DNA of 64,000 bases from Croceitalea dokdonensis DOKDO 023 (GCF_001306415.1 NZ_LDJX01000005.1:186001-250000), one strand, 5' to 3'. Positions 1 through 8,664 are shown, counted from the first letter of the stretch. Notes: generated from the sequence alone by a model not told the origin. A program made the numbers and translations.

Positions 1-923
1 ATGTTTGCAGGCTCAGCTTTGGCGAGGTCTGCAAAGGTTGCTACACCGGCGGCCACTAGGGCTTCCGCCGCTTTTGGCCCAATACCTTCTACTTTGGTTA
101 AATCGTCTGCGGCTGCTGCTTTTTTAGGAGCCGCCTTTTCCTTTTTAACAGGAGCTGCCTTTACCTCAACTTTTTCTGCGGTAACGGTTTGTGTCTTTTC
201 CTTTTGGGCAGGTTTGTCGCTTTGCTTCTCTGCTTTGCGCTCTGCCAGACCTTCTGCCACCGCTTCCGTAACCGATCCCATGATAATCTCAATGGACTTG
301 CCTGCATCATCGTTGGAAGGGATGATATAGTCAATGGGTCTTGGATCGGAATTGGTATCTACCATCGCAAAAATGGGAATGTTCAATTTTTGGGCTTCTT
401 TCACGGCAATGTGCTCGCGCATGGTATCTACAATGAAGATGGCACCTGGCAACCTTGTCATTTCAGAAATGGAACCAAGGTTTTTTTCCAATTTGGCTCT
501 TAGACGGTCTACCTGTAAGCGTTCCTTTTTAGATAGGGTGTTAAAGGTTCCGTCCTTCTTCATGCGGTCAATGGAGGCCATTTTTTTTACCGCTTTCCTA
601 ATGGTCACAAAGTTGGTCAGCATACCACCTGGCCACCTTTCTGTAATGTAGGGCATGTTTACATTAGCTACTTTCTCGGCAACAATATCCTTTGCTTGTT
701 TCTTTGTGGCCACAAAGAGGATTTTACGTCCGGAGGCGGCAATTTTTCTTAGCGCCTCATTGGCCTCATCTAATTTTGCTACAGTTTTGTAGAGATTGAT
801 AACGTGGATACCGTTGCGCTCCATGTAGATGTATGGGGCCATGTTAGGGTTCCACTTGCGGGTAAGGTGTCCAAAATGCACACCTGCTTCCAATAGATTT
901 TTTACTTCAACTTTACTTGCCAT
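1..923 (-). CDS. rpsB: 30S ribosomal protein S2, C-terminus cut by window edge
   Basis: Ribosomal protein S2 of the small subunit. The frame starts at the ATG at 923-921 (MASKVEVKNLLEAGVHFGH) and stays open to base 1, giving at least 307 codons, so the stop lies outside the window. The first ~230 residues are canonical S2, with LTRKWNPNM, RWPGGMLTN and NIPIFAMVDTNSDP. After that comes an Ala/Lys/Glu/Pro-rich linker, then a helix-hairpin-helix-like segment (DDLTKVEGIGPKAAEAL) that standard ~240-260 residue S2 proteins lack. It follows rplM and rpsI on the same strand, the usual Bacteroidota order. The 241-nt gap upstream (924-1164) suggests its own leader or promoter, but I found no clear -7 element there. 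The identification is certain; the full length is unknown. Confidence 0.97.
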   Translation of the reverse strand, partial: MASKVEVKNLLEAGVHFGHLTRKWNPNMAPYIYMERNGIHVINLYKTVAKLDEANEALRKIAASGRKILFVATKKQAKDIVAEKVANVNMPYITERWPGGMLTNFVTIRKAVKKMASIDRMKKDGTFNTLSKKERLQVDRLRAKLEKNLGSISEMTRLPGAIFIVDTMREHIAVKEAQKLNIPIFAMVDTNSDPRPIDYIIPSNDDAGKSIEIIMGSVTEAVAEGLAERKAEKQSDKPAQKEKTQTVTAEKVEVKAAPVKKEKAAPKKAAAADDLTKVEGIGPKAAEALVAAGVATFADLAKAEPAN

Positions 924-1073
924 TCTTTTGTAATTAGTTTACGTTCCGTTGGGATAGCAATGCTTTGGTGGTCATTGATGGTACAAATCGCCCTAAACAT
1001 TTAGATGCTAAACTAAATTCCAAAAAGTTCGTAATTCACTCCTTGGAACAACGACAACTTTGATTTAAAATGT

Positions 1074-1097
1074 AATCCTGACCGCAAGGCCAGGATT
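1074..1097. terminator. Hairpin between rpsI and rpsB, possible terminator or leader structure
   Basis: AATCCTG (1074-1080) pairs with CAGGATT (1091-1097), with a further CC/GG pairing inside the loop. There is only a short T run on the plus side and none of note on the minus side, so its role as a terminator of rplM-rpsI or as part of the rpsB leader is uncertain. A second small inverted repeat, CGTAAC-N6-GTTACG, lies at 1139-1156 just after the rpsI stop codon. Confidence 0.35.
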
Positions 1098-1164
1098 TTA
1101 TGAACTTTTCCCAAATTACCACTGGGATGTATGGTTGACGTAACTACTTCGTTACGCTAAATTC

Positions 1165-1551
1165 TTAACGTTTAGAGAACTGGAATTTCTTACGGGCTTT
1201 TTTCTGACCGAACTTCTTACGTTCAACCATTCTTGGGTCCCTGGTAAGCAAGCCTTCTGGTTTTAAGGCCAATCTGTGCTCTTCATTTATCTCACACAAA
1301 GCCCTTGAAATTGCCAAACGAACTGCCTCTGCCTGACCCGTAATACCGCCTCCATAGACATTTACCTTAACGTCATAATTGTCATCAGTTTCAGTAAGGC
1401 TAAACGGTTGTTTTACTTTATATTGCAGGGTTGCAGTGGAAAAGTATTCCTCAAGATTCCTTTTGTTCACCGTGATGTTCCCTTTTCCTTCGGAAACATA
1501 AACCCTAGCTACGGCTGTCTTCCTTCTTCCTATTTTATGAACCACTTCCAT
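1165..1551 (-). CDS. rpsI: 30S ribosomal protein S9
   Basis: Ribosomal protein S9, 128 residues, the normal family length. The start MEVVHKIGRRKTAVARV, the central VNVYGGGITGQAEAVRLAI and the basic tail ending FQFSKR are diagnostic; the C-terminal SKR reaches the P-site tRNA in known ribosome structures. Its ATG shares one base with the TAA stop of rplM (TAATG at 1549-1553), so the two genes are translationally coupled. Confidence 0.98.
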   Translation of the reverse strand: MEVVHKIGRRKTAVARVYVSEGKGNITVNKRNLEEYFSTATLQYKVKQPFSLTETDDNYDVKVNVYGGGITGQAEAVRLAISRALCEINEEHRLALKPEGLLTRDPRMVERKKFGQKKARKKFQFSKR

Positions 1552-2006
1552 TATTTGTAGTCATTTAAATTAATAGCCTTTGGTTTTTGAGCCTCTTGGC
1601 CATGCGCTGCACCAGCATATACCTTTAGGTTGCGAAACAAATCTGCACCCAGTTTGTTTTTTGGCAGCATGCCCTTAACGGACTTCTCAATAATACGTTC
1701 CGGATGTTTGTCCAGTAAACTTAGCGCAGAAGTTGCTCGTTGTCCGCCTGGATATCCTGTGTAGCGCAGATACGTTTTGTCATTCCATTTGTTACCGGTC
1801 ATTTGTATCTTTTCCGCGTTCACAACAATAACGTTGTCACCGCAATCTACATGAGGGGTAAAATTTGGCTTATACTTACCTCTTAAAATTTTAGCCACTT
1901 TTGATGCCAGTCTTCCAAGGGTTTGTCCTTCAGCATCTACAAGTACCCATTCTTTCTGAATGTCGGCAGGTTTGGCTGAAATTGTCTTATAACTTAATGT
2001 ATCCAC
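1551..2006 (-). CDS. rplM: 50S ribosomal protein L13
   Basis: Ribosomal protein L13, 151 residues, slightly longer than the ~142 of Escherichia coli. Family signatures are WVLVDAEGQTLGRLAS, the VDCGDNVIVVNA segment and KSVKGMLPKNKLG near residues 110-125. It is the first gene of the rplM-rpsI pair and is transcribed from the promoter at 2054-2083. The start MDTLSYKTISAKP gives a short N-terminal arm usual for this phylum. Confidence 0.98.
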   Translation of the reverse strand: MDTLSYKTISAKPADIQKEWVLVDAEGQTLGRLASKVAKILRGKYKPNFTPHVDCGDNVIVVNAEKIQMTGNKWNDKTYLRYTGYPGGQRATSALSLLDKHPERIIEKSVKGMLPKNKLGADLFRNLKVYAGAAHGQEAQKPKAINLNDYK

Positions 2007-2053
2007 TGCTTGAACTATTATTGATTTTCAAATCCTTCCCAATAATCGGGGTG

Positions 2054-2083
2054 CAAATGTACAATTATTAGATTGAATTGCAA
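2054..2083 (-). promoter_or_regulatory. Bacteroidota-type promoter of rplM-rpsI
   Basis: Read on the minus strand, TTG (2083-2081), a 19-nt gap, then TACATTTG (2061-2054) fits the Bacteroidota sigma pattern TTG...TAnnTTTG. Transcription would begin near 2047, leaving a leader of about 40 nt before the rplM ATG at 2006. The rest of the 2007-2300 gap shows nothing I can name. Confidence 0.7.
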
Positions 2084-2300
2084 ATGCTTGTAAAATAATA
2101 TTTTATTTTCTTATTGATTTTTTTGGTAATGCCCAAAATTAGAACGAGATGTTCGGCTGTCGTATGCGATTGCTTTATTCTTATAGGCCTTTTACAGACC
2201 TGCAGGGCAAGGGCTTTAATTGGGTTCCCCACAAGTTCTAGTAGTACCTGTGAAACATGGCGAGTTCTTGCAAAAGGGTCAAAAAGGTAATGTGCCTAAG

Positions 2301-3392
2301 TTATTTGAGGTTTTTCAACACCTTGATTAATGCCTGGTTTGCCTCCTGATCCCCAATGGAAATGCGTACCTTACCGGGAGCGCCAAATTGGGAGACTGGT
2401 CTCACCATGATTCCCTGATCCATTAATTGATTGGTAAACTCCATTTCAGGTAGTGGGGGGTCTATGATAAAAAAATTCGCTTGGGTGGGCCAATAGGTAA
2501 TGCCAAGCTTGGTAAAAGACTCTTGCAAAAACCGCCTACCTTCCAAAACGGTCTGCACGGTTTTTTTAATGAATTCATGGTCTCTTAATGCTCCAATGGC
2601 TCCTTCAATAGAGGTGATGGGCAGTAAAAAGGGTTTATGTATCTGGCGGATGTACTTAGCAATGGTAGTTGTGGTATAGCAATACCCAACCCGTTGGCCG
2701 GCCAAACCATAGGTTTTTGAGAAGCTGTTGACCGCAATAATGGAGTGGCCTTTTTTGACAAAGGGCAAAGCGGTTGTATAGTCGGTTGCGTCGGCAAAAT
2801 GGCGATAAACCTCATCAAACACTATGATAATGTTATTTGGAATTCTTTCCAAAAAAGCTTCTAAAACATCTTTTTTGATATAGGTGCCCGTAGGATTGTT
2901 GGGGCTGGTTAAGAAAATGATTTTGGTTTTTTGGGTTACGACTTTCAGTATGCCTTCTACATCTAGAGCAAAGGACGCTTCTTTTAAAGGTACGTCAATG
3001 AGCTTGGCTCCATACCATCTGGAAAAAACATGGTAAGGCAAAAAACAGGGATTGGAATAGATGACTTCGTCACCTTCGTTAATAAACGCCCTTAACACCA
3101 TATCAATGATTTCAGAACCACTGTTGCCGCATATAAACTGATCTGGCGTTAATTCTTGCCCAAAATCCGTCACTAAAGCTTCCCTGAGCCGAATATCCGT
3201 TTGGTCTGGGTATAGGTCAATGGATTCGGCCGCTTGTTTAATCATTGCTATGGCCTTTGGCGACGCACCAATAGGGTTTTCATTGGAAGAAAGCTTGTAG
3301 ATTTTCTTATCTGAGGCAGGAACATTTTTACCTCCCCTATACACCTCCTTGGGTTCTAAATAGGGTTTAAAGATGGATGTAATATCGCTCAT
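2301..3392 (-). CDS. HisC-family PLP aminotransferase, probable tyrosine/aromatic aminotransferase
   Basis: A class I/II PLP-dependent aminotransferase of the histidinol-phosphate aminotransferase family, 363 residues. Visible are KLSSNENPIGASP near residue 35, NNPTG at 165-169, the cofactor-ring Asp in FDEVY near 193 and the PLP lysine in SFSKTYGLAG at about 226. I chose the ATG at 3392 because it overlaps the upstream stop by four bases (ATGA). It is the last gene of the tyrosine catabolic operon, and no histidine genes are nearby. From context I infer that it makes 4-hydroxyphenylpyruvate from tyrosine rather than histidinol phosphate. The family is certain; the substrate is inference. Confidence 0.85.
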   Translation of the reverse strand: MSDITSIFKPYLEPKEVYRGGKNVPASDKKIYKLSSNENPIGASPKAIAMIKQAAESIDLYPDQTDIRLREALVTDFGQELTPDQFICGNSGSEIIDMVLRAFINEGDEVIYSNPCFLPYHVFSRWYGAKLIDVPLKEASFALDVEGILKVVTQKTKIIFLTSPNNPTGTYIKKDVLEAFLERIPNNIIIVFDEVYRHFADATDYTTALPFVKKGHSIIAVNSFSKTYGLAGQRVGYCYTTTTIAKYIRQIHKPFLLPITSIEGAIGALRDHEFIKKTVQTVLEGRRFLQESFTKLGITYWPTQANFFIIDPPLPEMEFTNQLMDQGIMVRPVSQFGAPGKVRISIGDQEANQALIKVLKNLK

Positions 3393-4294
3393 GAATCCAG
3401 TTTTTCTGCCACCAATAAAACACACATGGCCCTTTTACTCTCTCCTTCTTCTAACATGCGCTGCGCCAGCCAATGCAATTGTCTTTTATGTTCAGAAGAA
3501 TCATGCCCTACTTTCTTGGCCATCATCAAAAGTTCATCATCTTTCTCCATGGCCTGCATTTCATGATCTTCAGGGAGTGATTCCAGATTTCCAAGTCGCC
3601 CTAAGTTATTACCTGTGAGTATGGCGCTGTTTCTAATTCCCTCAGGAAGCGCATCCACCCCTATGCCCGTTGTGCGTATGGGTTTGGGAATTTCGAACAA
3701 AGACTCGCCATTGGAACGGGTATACCAACTACCCCCCATACGGCCTACCAAATCTAGTTTTTTGGTATCTAGCTGGCCATCGGTTAGGTAATTCTCATTC
3801 ATATGGATAAGTTTTACTTCACATAGTATCAAGTTTCCTGCCCCAGGGGTTGTCGCCAATTCTATGACATCCGTAACCGTACATTCAAAAGATACGGGGG
3901 CTTCGGCCACCCGTGGGGGACGTACTTTGGTACTGGCCACTTGTTTAAGTCCTGCCTTAACAAATTCATTTATTCCCTTTGGATAGGCTGTGCTGGACAA
4001 TGACATTTGTTCTACCAGGGGGTAGTTAACGATATTAATGACCACTTCTGCCACTTCTTTTACATTTTCGTGGGAGTGCTTTAACGTATTGTCCCTACCA
4101 CTCCTGGCCGGTGAGAAAATAAGCACCGGGGGATTGGAACTAAATACGTTAAAATAGCTGAAAGGGCTTAAGTTAACGTTACCGGATTTGTCCACGGTAC
4201 TCGCAAAGCATATGGGGCGTGGTGCCACCGCCGTCAACAATATGCTGTGCAGATCTGGTTGCGCTATCTGGTTAGGGTCTAGTGTTTTTATCAT
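3389..4294 (-). CDS. Flavin reductase-like FMN-binding split-barrel protein
   Basis: 301 residues. The N-terminal two thirds match the flavin reductase-like split barrel (PRPICFASTVDKSGNVNLSP, then SYFNVFSSNPPVLIFSP and NTLKHSHEN), which binds FMN. The C-terminal ~70 residues are a charged helical tail. It sits fourth in the tyrosine operon, 69 nt after fahA, and overlaps the aminotransferase by four bases. Its exact reaction is not evident. Members of this family reduce flavin or act as oxidoreductases in aromatic degradation. The position suggests a role tied to tyrosine or homogentisate breakdown, but that is inference. Confidence 0.8.
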   Translation of the reverse strand: MIKTLDPNQIAQPDLHSILLTAVAPRPICFASTVDKSGNVNLSPFSYFNVFSSNPPVLIFSPARSGRDNTLKHSHENVKEVAEVVINIVNYPLVEQMSLSSTAYPKGINEFVKAGLKQVASTKVRPPRVAEAPVSFECTVTDVIELATTPGAGNLILCEVKLIHMNENYLTDGQLDTKKLDLVGRMGGSWYTRSNGESLFEIPKPIRTTGIGVDALPEGIRNSAILTGNNLGRLGNLESLPEDHEMQAMEKDDELLMMAKKVGHDSSEHKRQLHWLAQRMLEEGESKRAMCVLLVAEKLDS

Positions 4295-4363
4295 AGGTTA
4301 TCTTGCTATTCTTTGGAAACTGGGCACGGTTAAATAAAGGTAGTGGTTTGTGGGTGCTTGCGT

Positions 4364-5584
4364 TTATGTTGCCGGTAAGATTTTTGCTTTAACCTCACCA
4401 AAGCCAACCCGTTTTCCTTCTTTTTGGGAATGTCCGCGCATGATAACGGTATCACCATCATGAATAAATTTGCGTTCCGTGCCATCTTTCATTTTTAAAG
4501 GCTTAGTGCCCATCCAGGCCAGTTCTAGCATAGAACCATAAGAGTTTTCATCTTTTCCGGAAATGGTCCCGGAACCGTAAAGGTCGCCAATGTTAACGTT
4601 ACATCCATTTACCGTATGGTGGGCCAACTGCTGTGCCATGTTCCAATACATAAATTTAAAATTGGAATGACAAACGGTTTGTTCTGAGCTACCCTCCGGT
4701 ACAATACCTACCTCTAGGTTGATGTCGTAATTTTTGTACCCCTCATATTGCAAATAAGGGAGTACTTCTGGCTCTTGTTTTGGTCCCGCAACCTTAAAAG
4801 GCTCCAAGGCTTCCAGGGTCACAATCCAAGGGGAAATATGGGAGGCGAAGTTTTTGGCCAAAAAAGGACCTAGCGGGACATATTCCCATTTTTGGATATC
4901 CCGCGCAGACCAATCATTTAACAAGACCATCCCAAAAATATAATCATCTGCCTGCTGCGTACTGATGGATGCTCCAAGGGTGGTGCTTTTTCCAGTAATA
5001 AAACCCATTTCCAACTCAAAGTCCAACCCCTGTGACGCGCCAAAGATTGGTTGTTTGGAGTCGTTGGGTATGGTCTGTCCTTTTGGGCGGTGAATCGCCT
5101 GTCCGCTCACCACAATGGAGCTTGCGCGACCGTGGTAGCCAACGGGGATGTGCCTCCAATTGGGCAAGAGCGCATTTTCCGGATCACGAAACATTTTGCC
5201 CACATTGGTGGCATGTTCCATACTGGAGTAAAAGTCCGTATAATCATTTATAAAGACCGGCATATGCATTTGCGCCTCTGACTGCCTAACAAAAAGTTGG
5301 GGCTTGTTCGCCAGTACGGAAACATCATCCTGTAACCACTTTTGGATATCCTTGCGTACCTTGTTGGTAATGTTCTTACCTAGGTCAATAAAATCATTGA
5401 GGGTTTGTTTTTCAAAAACAGCGGTATTGAAATCAAAAACATCCAGTTGGGCCACTGCGGCCAAGTCCAAAATATGGTCTCCGATGGCTACACCTGCCCT
5501 AGGACTTCGGTCCGCAGTAGAAAATATACCAAAGGGGATGTTATGAATGGAAAAATCTGAGTTTTTAGGTATGTCTACAATCAT
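4364..5584 (-). CDS. fahA: Fumarylacetoacetase
   Basis: Hydrolyses fumarylacetoacetate to fumarate and acetoacetate, the last step of tyrosine degradation. It has 406 residues, close to the ~420 of eukaryotic FAH. The N-terminal SH3-like domain is followed by the FAH fold with metal-site segments DFELEMGFITGK and LLNDWSARDIQKWEYVPLG, plus PFLAKNFASHISPW and the late GSGTISGKDENSYGSMLE. It is the third gene of the minus-strand operon, after hmgA with a 108-nt gap. Start MIVDIPKNSDFSIHNIPFG is typical of bacterial FahA. I am confident in the function. Confidence 0.96.
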   Translation of the reverse strand: MIVDIPKNSDFSIHNIPFGIFSTADRSPRAGVAIGDHILDLAAVAQLDVFDFNTAVFEKQTLNDFIDLGKNITNKVRKDIQKWLQDDVSVLANKPQLFVRQSEAQMHMPVFINDYTDFYSSMEHATNVGKMFRDPENALLPNWRHIPVGYHGRASSIVVSGQAIHRPKGQTIPNDSKQPIFGASQGLDFELEMGFITGKSTTLGASISTQQADDYIFGMVLLNDWSARDIQKWEYVPLGPFLAKNFASHISPWIVTLEALEPFKVAGPKQEPEVLPYLQYEGYKNYDINLEVGIVPEGSSEQTVCHSNFKFMYWNMAQQLAHHTVNGCNVNIGDLYGSGTISGKDENSYGSMLELAWMGTKPLKMKDGTERKFIHDGDTVIMRGHSQKEGKRVGFGEVKAKILPAT

Positions 5585-5692
5585 AAATAATATCTAAATG
5601 TTAGAAACAAGCGACAAGCTTTATGTAAAATCTAAGGACTTCGCTTTTCTAACGCAGTTCTTGTTTGTTTTTAATGTCCGCCTTAACAGGAT

Positions 5693-6859
5693 TTATGAAG
5701 GGTTTTCCAACCACGATGTATAGTATTTTCCGTCATCGATTTTCATGGCATTTTCCGTAAGCTGTAGGGGTTTAAACGTATCGATCATCACGGCCAGTTC
5801 TTTGGTTTCCGTTTTGCCGATACTAGCTTCATAGGTGCCTGGGTGTGGCCCATGCGGAATACCTGCCGGATGCAAAGAAATATACCCTGGACCAATGCCC
5901 GTTCTACTCATAAAATCACCATCAACATAATAAAGCATCTCATCAGAATCTATATTGCTGTGGTTGTAGGGAGCCGGTATTGATTTTGGATGGTAATCAT
6001 ACAGCCTAGGGCAGAAAGAACAGATAACAAATGCACTGGTCTCAAAAGTTTGGTGCACTGGTGGCGGTTGATGCACACGGCCCGTAATGGGCTCAAAATT
6101 ATGGATTGAAAAACCATACGGATAATTATACCCATCCCAGCCTACCACATCAAAAGGGTGTGTTGCATAGACCAAATGGTGTAGCACGCCCTGCTTTTTA
6201 ATTTTTAGGATAAACTCCCCGGTTTCATCATGGGTTTCCAAGTCTTGTGGCAATTTGTAATCGCGTTCGCAGAACGGTGAATGTTCCAAGAGCTGCCCAA
6301 ACCAATTGCGGTAGCGTTTTGGGGTGTAAATGGGGTGGAAGGATTCTGCATAAAGGATACGGTTGTCCTCGGTATCAAATTCCATTTGGTAGATCATTCC
6401 CCTTGGGATAATCAAATAATCCCCGTATTCAAACGGTATGTTTCCCAGAAAGGTTTTCAGCTTTCCCGTACCGCGATGAATGAACAACATTTCATCAGCA
6501 TCGGAGTTTTTGTAAAAATAGGTGGTCATGGATCGTTTGGGCGCAGCGAGACCAATATGTATGTCATTATTGACCATCATAGGTTCACGGGACTCTAAAA
6601 AATCCGCTTTAGGTTCCACGTTAAAACCAATGAGCTTTCTTGATTTGATGTGTTTGGCCTCAGCAATTTTTGGGCTCATGTCAAGAGCCTTTCCAATTTC
6701 CTTAACCTGCGTGGGACGGTGTACATGATATAATAAGGAAGACATTCCATCAAAACCGATGGTCCCAAACAATTGCTCATAGTACAGATTGCCGTCAGGC
6801 TTTCGAAATTGGGTGTGCCGCTTTTGCGGAAACTGACCAAGTTTGTGATATATGGGCAT
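5693..6859 (-). CDS. hmgA: Homogentisate 1,2-dioxygenase
   Basis: A non-haem iron ring-cleaving dioxygenase that opens homogentisate to maleylacetoacetate. It has 388 residues, the short bacterial form (human HGD is ~445). The cupin fold shows FIHRGTGKLKTFLG in the N-terminal half. The iron-site region near residues 305-345 reads SDEMLYYVDGDF, then HPAGIPHGPHPGTYEAS. It is second in the operon, 81 nt after hppD. No separate maleylacetoacetate isomerase is visible in this operon, so that step is encoded elsewhere or is dispensed with. Confidence 0.95.
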   Translation of the reverse strand: MPIYHKLGQFPQKRHTQFRKPDGNLYYEQLFGTIGFDGMSSLLYHVHRPTQVKEIGKALDMSPKIAEAKHIKSRKLIGFNVEPKADFLESREPMMVNNDIHIGLAAPKRSMTTYFYKNSDADEMLFIHRGTGKLKTFLGNIPFEYGDYLIIPRGMIYQMEFDTEDNRILYAESFHPIYTPKRYRNWFGQLLEHSPFCERDYKLPQDLETHDETGEFILKIKKQGVLHHLVYATHPFDVVGWDGYNYPYGFSIHNFEPITGRVHQPPPVHQTFETSAFVICSFCPRLYDYHPKSIPAPYNHSNIDSDEMLYYVDGDFMSRTGIGPGYISLHPAGIPHGPHPGTYEASIGKTETKELAVMIDTFKPLQLTENAMKIDDGKYYTSWLENPS

Positions 6860-6940
6860 AGTTTTGTTTTTTTAGTTGAAGTACCCGAATAAAGTTCAAA
6901 ATAGCGTGCACTTTAAACTTAAAACTTTTGTATCCGCACC

Positions 6941-8074
6941 TTAATGCAAGGTTCCCCTTAACTGTTGTTCCAGTTCAATGGCTTCAAACAATGCTTTAAA
7001 GTTACCTTTTCCAAACGATTGTGCCCCTTTTCTTTGTATAATTTCAAAGAACATGGTGGGCCTTGGTTCTATAGGACGGGTGAAAATTTGCAGCAGATAA
7101 CCTTCATCATCACGGTCTACCAAAATACCCAATTCTTTTAGTGGCGCAATATCCTCATCTATTTTCCCTACGCGGTCCGTTACGGCATCGTAATAGGTAT
7201 CTGGAATGTTCAAAAATTCAATGCCCCTACTTTTGAGCTCACGCACGGTTTTTATGATGTCGTCCGTTGCCACGGCAATATGTTGTACACCTTCACCTTC
7301 GTAGAAATCCAAATATTCTTCTACCTGTGATTTTTTGGCTCCTTCCGCAGGTTCGTTTATGGGAAATTTTATACGGCCATTCCCATTGCTCATCACCTTG
7401 CTCATTAAAGCGGTGTATTCCGTAGAGATATCATTATCGTCAAAGGACAGGATGTTTACAAAACCCATCACTTTTTCATAAAACTCCACCCAATGGTTCA
7501 TGCGGTCCCACCCTACGTTGCCCACCATGTGGTCTACGTATTTTAAGCCTGTGGGGGCCGGATTGTAATCTGGCGTTTCCCACTTTGTAAATCCGGGCAA
7601 AAAGGTGCCTTTGTAGTCCTTACGTTCCACAAAAATATGAACGGTTTCCCCATAGGTGTAGATGCCCGCCCTTACAACTTTACCATGCTCATCTTTCTCC
7701 GTAACGGGTTCCATGTAGGATTTGGCCCCATTCTTCATGGCGGTTTCATAGGCATAGGTTGCATCATCTACCCAAAGGGCCACTACTTTTACCCCGTCCC
7801 CATGTTTGTCTATATGCTTGCCAATTTCAGTGCCACTTTTAAGGGGGGAGGTTAACACCAAGCGAATCTTATCTTGAATGACCACGTAACTCTCACGGTC
7901 CTTTAAACCCGTTTGCAATCCCGCATAAGCATAGGATTGAAAACCAAAGGCAGCTTTGTAAAAGTGGGCCGCTTGTTTGGAGTTGCCTACGTATAACTCA
8001 ATATAATCGGTACCATTGATGGGCATAAAATCTTTGGCCGCATCATGTATTTTGGGTATTGAAGTGGTTTCCAT
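6941..8074 (-). CDS. hppD: 4-hydroxyphenylpyruvate dioxygenase
   Basis: Converts 4-hydroxyphenylpyruvate to homogentisate using Fe(II). I start at METTSIPKIHDAA (ATG at 8074), 377 residues. An upstream in-frame ATG at 8131 is excluded because it lies inside the promoter. It has two vicinal-oxygen-chelate modules. The likely iron ligands are the His of YVDHMVGNV, the His of GVQHIAVATDD and the Glu of FFEIIQRKG, all in the C-terminal half. It is the first gene of the tyrosine operon and is divergent from a MarR regulator. Confidence 0.96.
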   Translation of the reverse strand: METTSIPKIHDAAKDFMPINGTDYIELYVGNSKQAAHFYKAAFGFQSYAYAGLQTGLKDRESYVVIQDKIRLVLTSPLKSGTEIGKHIDKHGDGVKVVALWVDDATYAYETAMKNGAKSYMEPVTEKDEHGKVVRAGIYTYGETVHIFVERKDYKGTFLPGFTKWETPDYNPAPTGLKYVDHMVGNVGWDRMNHWVEFYEKVMGFVNILSFDDNDISTEYTALMSKVMSNGNGRIKFPINEPAEGAKKSQVEEYLDFYEGEGVQHIAVATDDIIKTVRELKSRGIEFLNIPDTYYDAVTDRVGKIDEDIAPLKELGILVDRDDEGYLLQIFTRPIEPRPTMFFEIIQRKGAQSFGKGNFKALFEAIELEQQLRGTLH

Positions 8075-8105
8075 AGGATATTGTTCTAATGTTGTTGGAT
8101 TAAAA

Positions 8106-8123
8106 TTGTTGTTAATGCAACAA
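8106..8123. promoter_or_regulatory. Inverted repeat, candidate MarR operator
   Basis: TTGTTG-N6-CAACAA is a perfect 6-bp inverted repeat, 18 bp overall, the usual size of MarR-family operators. It covers the -33 element of the marR promoter and touches the -7 element of the hppD promoter, so one bound dimer could block both directions. This is inferred from position and symmetry. Confidence 0.5.
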
Positions 8124-8138
8124 AAATACATATTTTTG
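8109..8138 (+). promoter_or_regulatory. Promoter of the MarR gene
   Basis: TTG (8109-8111), a 19-nt gap, then TATTTTTG (8131-8138) matches the Bacteroidota consensus. Initiation is expected near 8145. Confidence 0.65.
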
Positions 8139-8147
8139 CCATGCCAA
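8121..8147 (-). promoter_or_regulatory. Promoter of the tyrosine catabolic operon
   Basis: On the minus strand TTG (8147-8145), a 16-nt gap, then TATTTTTG (8128-8121). The gap is a little short, but the -7 element is perfect. It interlocks with the marR promoter: the two -7 boxes lie two bases apart on opposite strands. The leader to the hppD ATG is about 40 nt. Confidence 0.6.
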
Positions 8148-8223
8148 AAGGCTTACAGAAATAAATTTTCGTTAAAAATCATTGTGCCAGGTTCAAATGT
8201 TCACCTGGAGAATAAAGGAAAGC

Positions 8224-8664
8224 ATGTTACATCAAATAGACCAAATCTCGGGCATTGGTTTACATCTAGATCTTGTGTTGAGAAAGGTACAGGATGCCTA
8301 TCTGCGAAAGTTTGGGGAGTTGGGTATTGACATGACCATAGAACAATGGGTGATTTTACATCGTATCTCCGTGTTAGGGGAGGAGGCCTCCCAGACAGAA
8401 ATTGTCAAATCCAACTTCCGTAACCGTGCCACCACTTCGCGTGTCATAGGTGGTTTAGAGCGCAAAGGTTGGATATCCAAATCCAGGTTTAAAGGGGATT
8501 TAAAGCGGTTTAAACTGGAGCTTACCCCGGAAGGAGAATCGCTTATTGCGCGGATACAGCCCCATGCCCAACAATTACGAAAACAGGCCGTACGGGGTTT
8601 GGATGTTCTTGAATTTGAAACTTTTTTAAAAGTATTGGAGCAAATAGGGGAGAATTACACCTAA
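8224..8664 (+). CDS. MarR-family transcriptional regulator
   Basis: A winged-helix DNA-binding protein of the MarR family, 146 residues from the chosen ATG (MLHQIDQISGIGLHLDLVL). In-frame alternatives are ATG 8197 and TTG 8182; AAAGGAAAGC just upstream favours 8224. The recognition-helix region reads TIEQWVILHRI, then VKSNFRNRATTSRVIGGLERKGW, followed by the wing SRFKGDLKRFKLELTPEG. It is divergent from hppD and shares a compact promoter region with it. I infer that it controls tyrosine catabolism and itself, probably in response to an aromatic intermediate. The family is certain; the target is inferred. Confidence 0.88.
   Translation: MLHQIDQISGIGLHLDLVLRKVQDAYLRKFGELGIDMTIEQWVILHRISVLGEEASQTEIVKSNFRNRATTSRVIGGLERKGWISKSRFKGDLKRFKLELTPEGESLIARIQPHAQQLRKQAVRGLDVLEFETFLKVLEQIGENYT

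Noticed and set aside
8075-8131. N-terminal extension of hppD to ATG 8131
   Set aside because: It would place the start upstream of the promoter -7 box at 8121-8128; the ATG at 8074 gives the normal HPPD start.
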